This document shows positions 62,711-64,000 of a stretch of 64,000 nt of DNA, in pieces. The notes beneath the pieces are model-generated. The model made no database searches and was not told the origin of the DNA. It saw nothing but the letters and a program-made list of their open reading frames with translations. The number at the start of each line of letters is the position of its first letter. Positions within the stretch are counted from its first letter, which is position 1. The stretch is from JAHQVI01 sp963727575. Lineage in GTDB: Bacteria; Pseudomonadota; Alphaproteobacteria; Rhizobiales; Rhodomicrobiaceae. The position numbers and the translations under genes are program-made. The stretch lies in contig CAVSIA010000001.1 in NCBI GenBank assembly GCA_963727575.1, positions 1 through 64,000 of the forward strand. Direction: 5' to 3'.

Positions 62711-63251
62711 TCAAGCCAGCCGGTCGGCTCCGCCTCGAAGCGCCGCTCTCGCAGCCCGATCGACGCAGCCGAGGAGCGTGGGAATGCGGTGCTCGCCATG
62801 ATGCTCTCGATACGCTCGCCAGCCTCGGAGAGCGCGATGCCCGCCGCGGTCACAAATAACGCCCGCCCGCTGGCGCCGCGCAGCACCGGAACCGACCAGC
62901 TATCGGCTCTGAACCGATTTTTTGCGACGCCGATAACCGGTATTTTTCCTCGAGCGCCCGGTAGAGGATCGCTCCAAGGCCTGGCTTTTCGTCATCGCCG
63001 AGCCAGACATAGCCGTCAATGATGATCGTCGCGATGGGCTGGACGACGGCGCTCAGGATTTCGCGGAGAAGAGGAAGCTCGCGCTTGTAGAACGATCCAG
63101 GCTCGTAGGCGGCCGGCGGTAGCGAGATGTGCTTGGAGACGAGCCCGGCCGCGACCGGCGATTCCCAGCGGTCGAAAAGCGCACAAGCCACCCCGGCAGC
63201 GTCGTCATCATAGGCGGCGTCGAGGCAGGCGATGACGTGTGGCTCGGTCAT
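62711..63251 (-). pseudogene. Endonuclease V-family protein with two frameshifts
   Basis: MTEPHVIACLDAAYDDDAAG and AYEPGSFYKRELPLLREILS, then IIDGYVWLGDDEKPGLGAIL plus YRALEE match the endonuclease V (deoxyinosine-specific) fold: the first Asp, the YEPG.FY.REL.P segment and the IDG..L. motif. After EEKY the frame shifts (about 62935) to VIGVAKNRFRADSWSVPVLR, GRALFVTAAGIALSEAGERI, and again (about 62800) to HHGEHRIPTLLGCVDRAA, ending at 62711. The family acts in DNA repair. It lies between lpxB and gltA, antisense to gltA. Each shift is one base. Confidence 0.75.
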
Positions 63252-63301
63252 TGCACGCGTCTACTCCGGGCCGCGGCGGCATGCTTTTTCCTGATCGTGC
63301 T

Positions 63302-64000
63302 CTAACGCGGCACGGCCAGCCGCTTCTTCACTCCGGCTTCGATGACGTCCAGCGCGACTTCGGCGGCCCGCTCGCTTGGGGTGGTGCCGCTGAGCAGCAT
63401 CCTGTCGGCAATGCCGTCGAGCCCCGCGCGCTGGCGTTGCAGCTCGGGCGTATCGGAAAACAGCGGCGCCAATGCGCTCGAAAGCGTTTCCGGCTCGCAG
63501 TCTTCCTGGATGAATTCGGGAAACACGTTCTCGCCGATGACGAGATTGGCCAGCACGATGGACGGCACCTTGAGCAGAAAGCGCAGCTGCGCCGCCAAAG
63601 CGTCCACCCGGTAGGCGACGATCATGGGCACGCCCGCCAGCCCGAGTTCCAGCGTGACCGTACCAGATGCAGCCAGCGCGGCTTTGGCGAGCGCGAACGC
63701 CTTGTATTTGTCGCTCTCGCCTTCGACGAGATGCGGCTTGACCGGCCAAGTCTCCAGGGTCGCTTCGATCAACGGGCGCACGGATGCGACCGCGGGAAGG
63801 ATGACCTCGATCGGGCCGAAGCGCTCCGAAAGCCGGCCTACCGCCCCGCCAAAGGGCTGCATCAGGTGCCGCACTTCGGTCGGGCGGCTGCCGGGCAGCA
63901 CCACGAGCACAGGCTTTGACGGGTCGAGGCCAAGCCGCGCCGACAACTCGCCGCCGTCGAGCCCCTTGATCCAGTCCAGCTTCTCGATCAGCGGATGGCC
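63302..64000 (-). CDS. lpxB: Lipid-A-disaccharide synthase, C-terminal part (runs off the window)
   Basis: The 3' part of lpxB; the 5' end lies beyond base 64000. Reading in from the edge: GHPLIEKLDWIKG, LGLDPSKPVLVVLPGSRPTE with VRHLMQPF (the LLPGSR motif), then ALAASGTVTLELGLAGVPMI plus VAYRVDAL and LANLVIGENVFPEFIQED, all LpxB signatures. It joins UDP-diacylglucosamine and lipid X to form the lipid A disaccharide. The endonuclease V-like gene follows 50 bases downstream on the same strand. Confidence 0.95.
   Translation of the reverse strand, partial: GHPLIEKLDWIKGLDGGELSARLGLDPSKPVLVVLPGSRPTEVRHLMQPFGGAVGRLSERFGPIEVILPAVASVRPLIEATLETWPVKPHLVEGESDKYKAFALAKAALAASGTVTLELGLAGVPMIVAYRVDALAAQLRFLLKVPSIVLANLVIGENVFPEFIQEDCEPETLSSALAPLFSDTPELQRQRAGLDGIADRMLLSGTTPSERAAEVALDVIEAGVKKRLAVPR

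Noticed and set aside
1..64000. CRISPR array, rRNA genes, complete tRNA, prophage or plasmid functions
   Set aside because: No regularly spaced repeats, no rRNA-like stretch, no integrase or structural phage genes, and no replication or conjugation genes were found.

Overview
The window looks like chromosome of a high-GC alphaproteobacterium of the order Hyphomicrobiales (Rhizobiales). The clues are the block trpE / trpG-trpD-trpC-moaC / moeA-lexA / comEC / gltX / gltA / lpxB, a GAAC-N7-GAAC LexA box in front of lexA, a FixK-type regulator, and an OpgH/MdoH glucan synthase. I cannot assign a genus from sequence alone.

Layout. 1-0.9 kb: decayed sequence, with the tail of a second sdhA and an MHYT-domain remnant. 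1-6.5 kb: small secreted or lipidated proteins, a divergent MFS transporter/AraC regulator pair and CreD. 6.6-7.4 kb: sdhB without sdhA beside it. 7.4-9.0 kb: a complete IS1380-family element with a CTAA target duplication. 9.1-10.5 kb: a secreted protein and two translationally coupled HExxH proteins. 10.6-13.5 kb: four neighbouring genes broken by single-base shifts (glyoxalase-like, DUF1697, a small secreted protein, slipin). 13.7-15.5 kb: a DapA-family gene behind an attenuator-like leader, then two tRNA-like segments.

15.5-23.2 kb is a surface-polysaccharide locus: two glycosyltransferases, a large unrecognised exported protein, a hexapeptide acyltransferase, a Wzx-like flippase and a Wzy-like polymerase/ligase. 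24.2-29.0 kb is a tightly overlapped sugar operon, otsB - GH15 hydrolase - otsA - glucokinase. It could make trehalose, and possibly cleave it and rephosphorylate the glucose. 29-36 kb holds a SulP transporter, a PAS hybrid kinase facing an OmpR-type regulator, then fixK, an unknown gene and uspA ending at a strong terminator. 36-38.7 kb is opgH-fkbM. 38.8-42.1 kb is a coupled four-gene cluster: MDR dehydrogenase, a 6-pyruvoyltetrahydropterin-synthase-fold protein lacking the usual catalytic residues, a GT4 glycosyltransferase and a methyltransferase. Its product is unknown and it is one of the two most interesting loci here.

42.2-64 kb is mostly housekeeping: secG, tpiA, ppiD, trpE, sixA, an NCS1 permease, trpGDC-moaC, moeA, lexA, comEC, gltX, gltA and lpxB (cut by the window end). 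A two-gene membrane module (53.8-54.9 kb) interrupts the moaC-moeA junction and is the other locus most worth testing. Many genes carry single-base frameshifts (at least a dozen), including otherwise intact ones such as comEC and the hybrid kinase. Either decay is widespread or the assembly has indel errors. No rRNA, complete tRNA, CRISPR array or prophage was seen.
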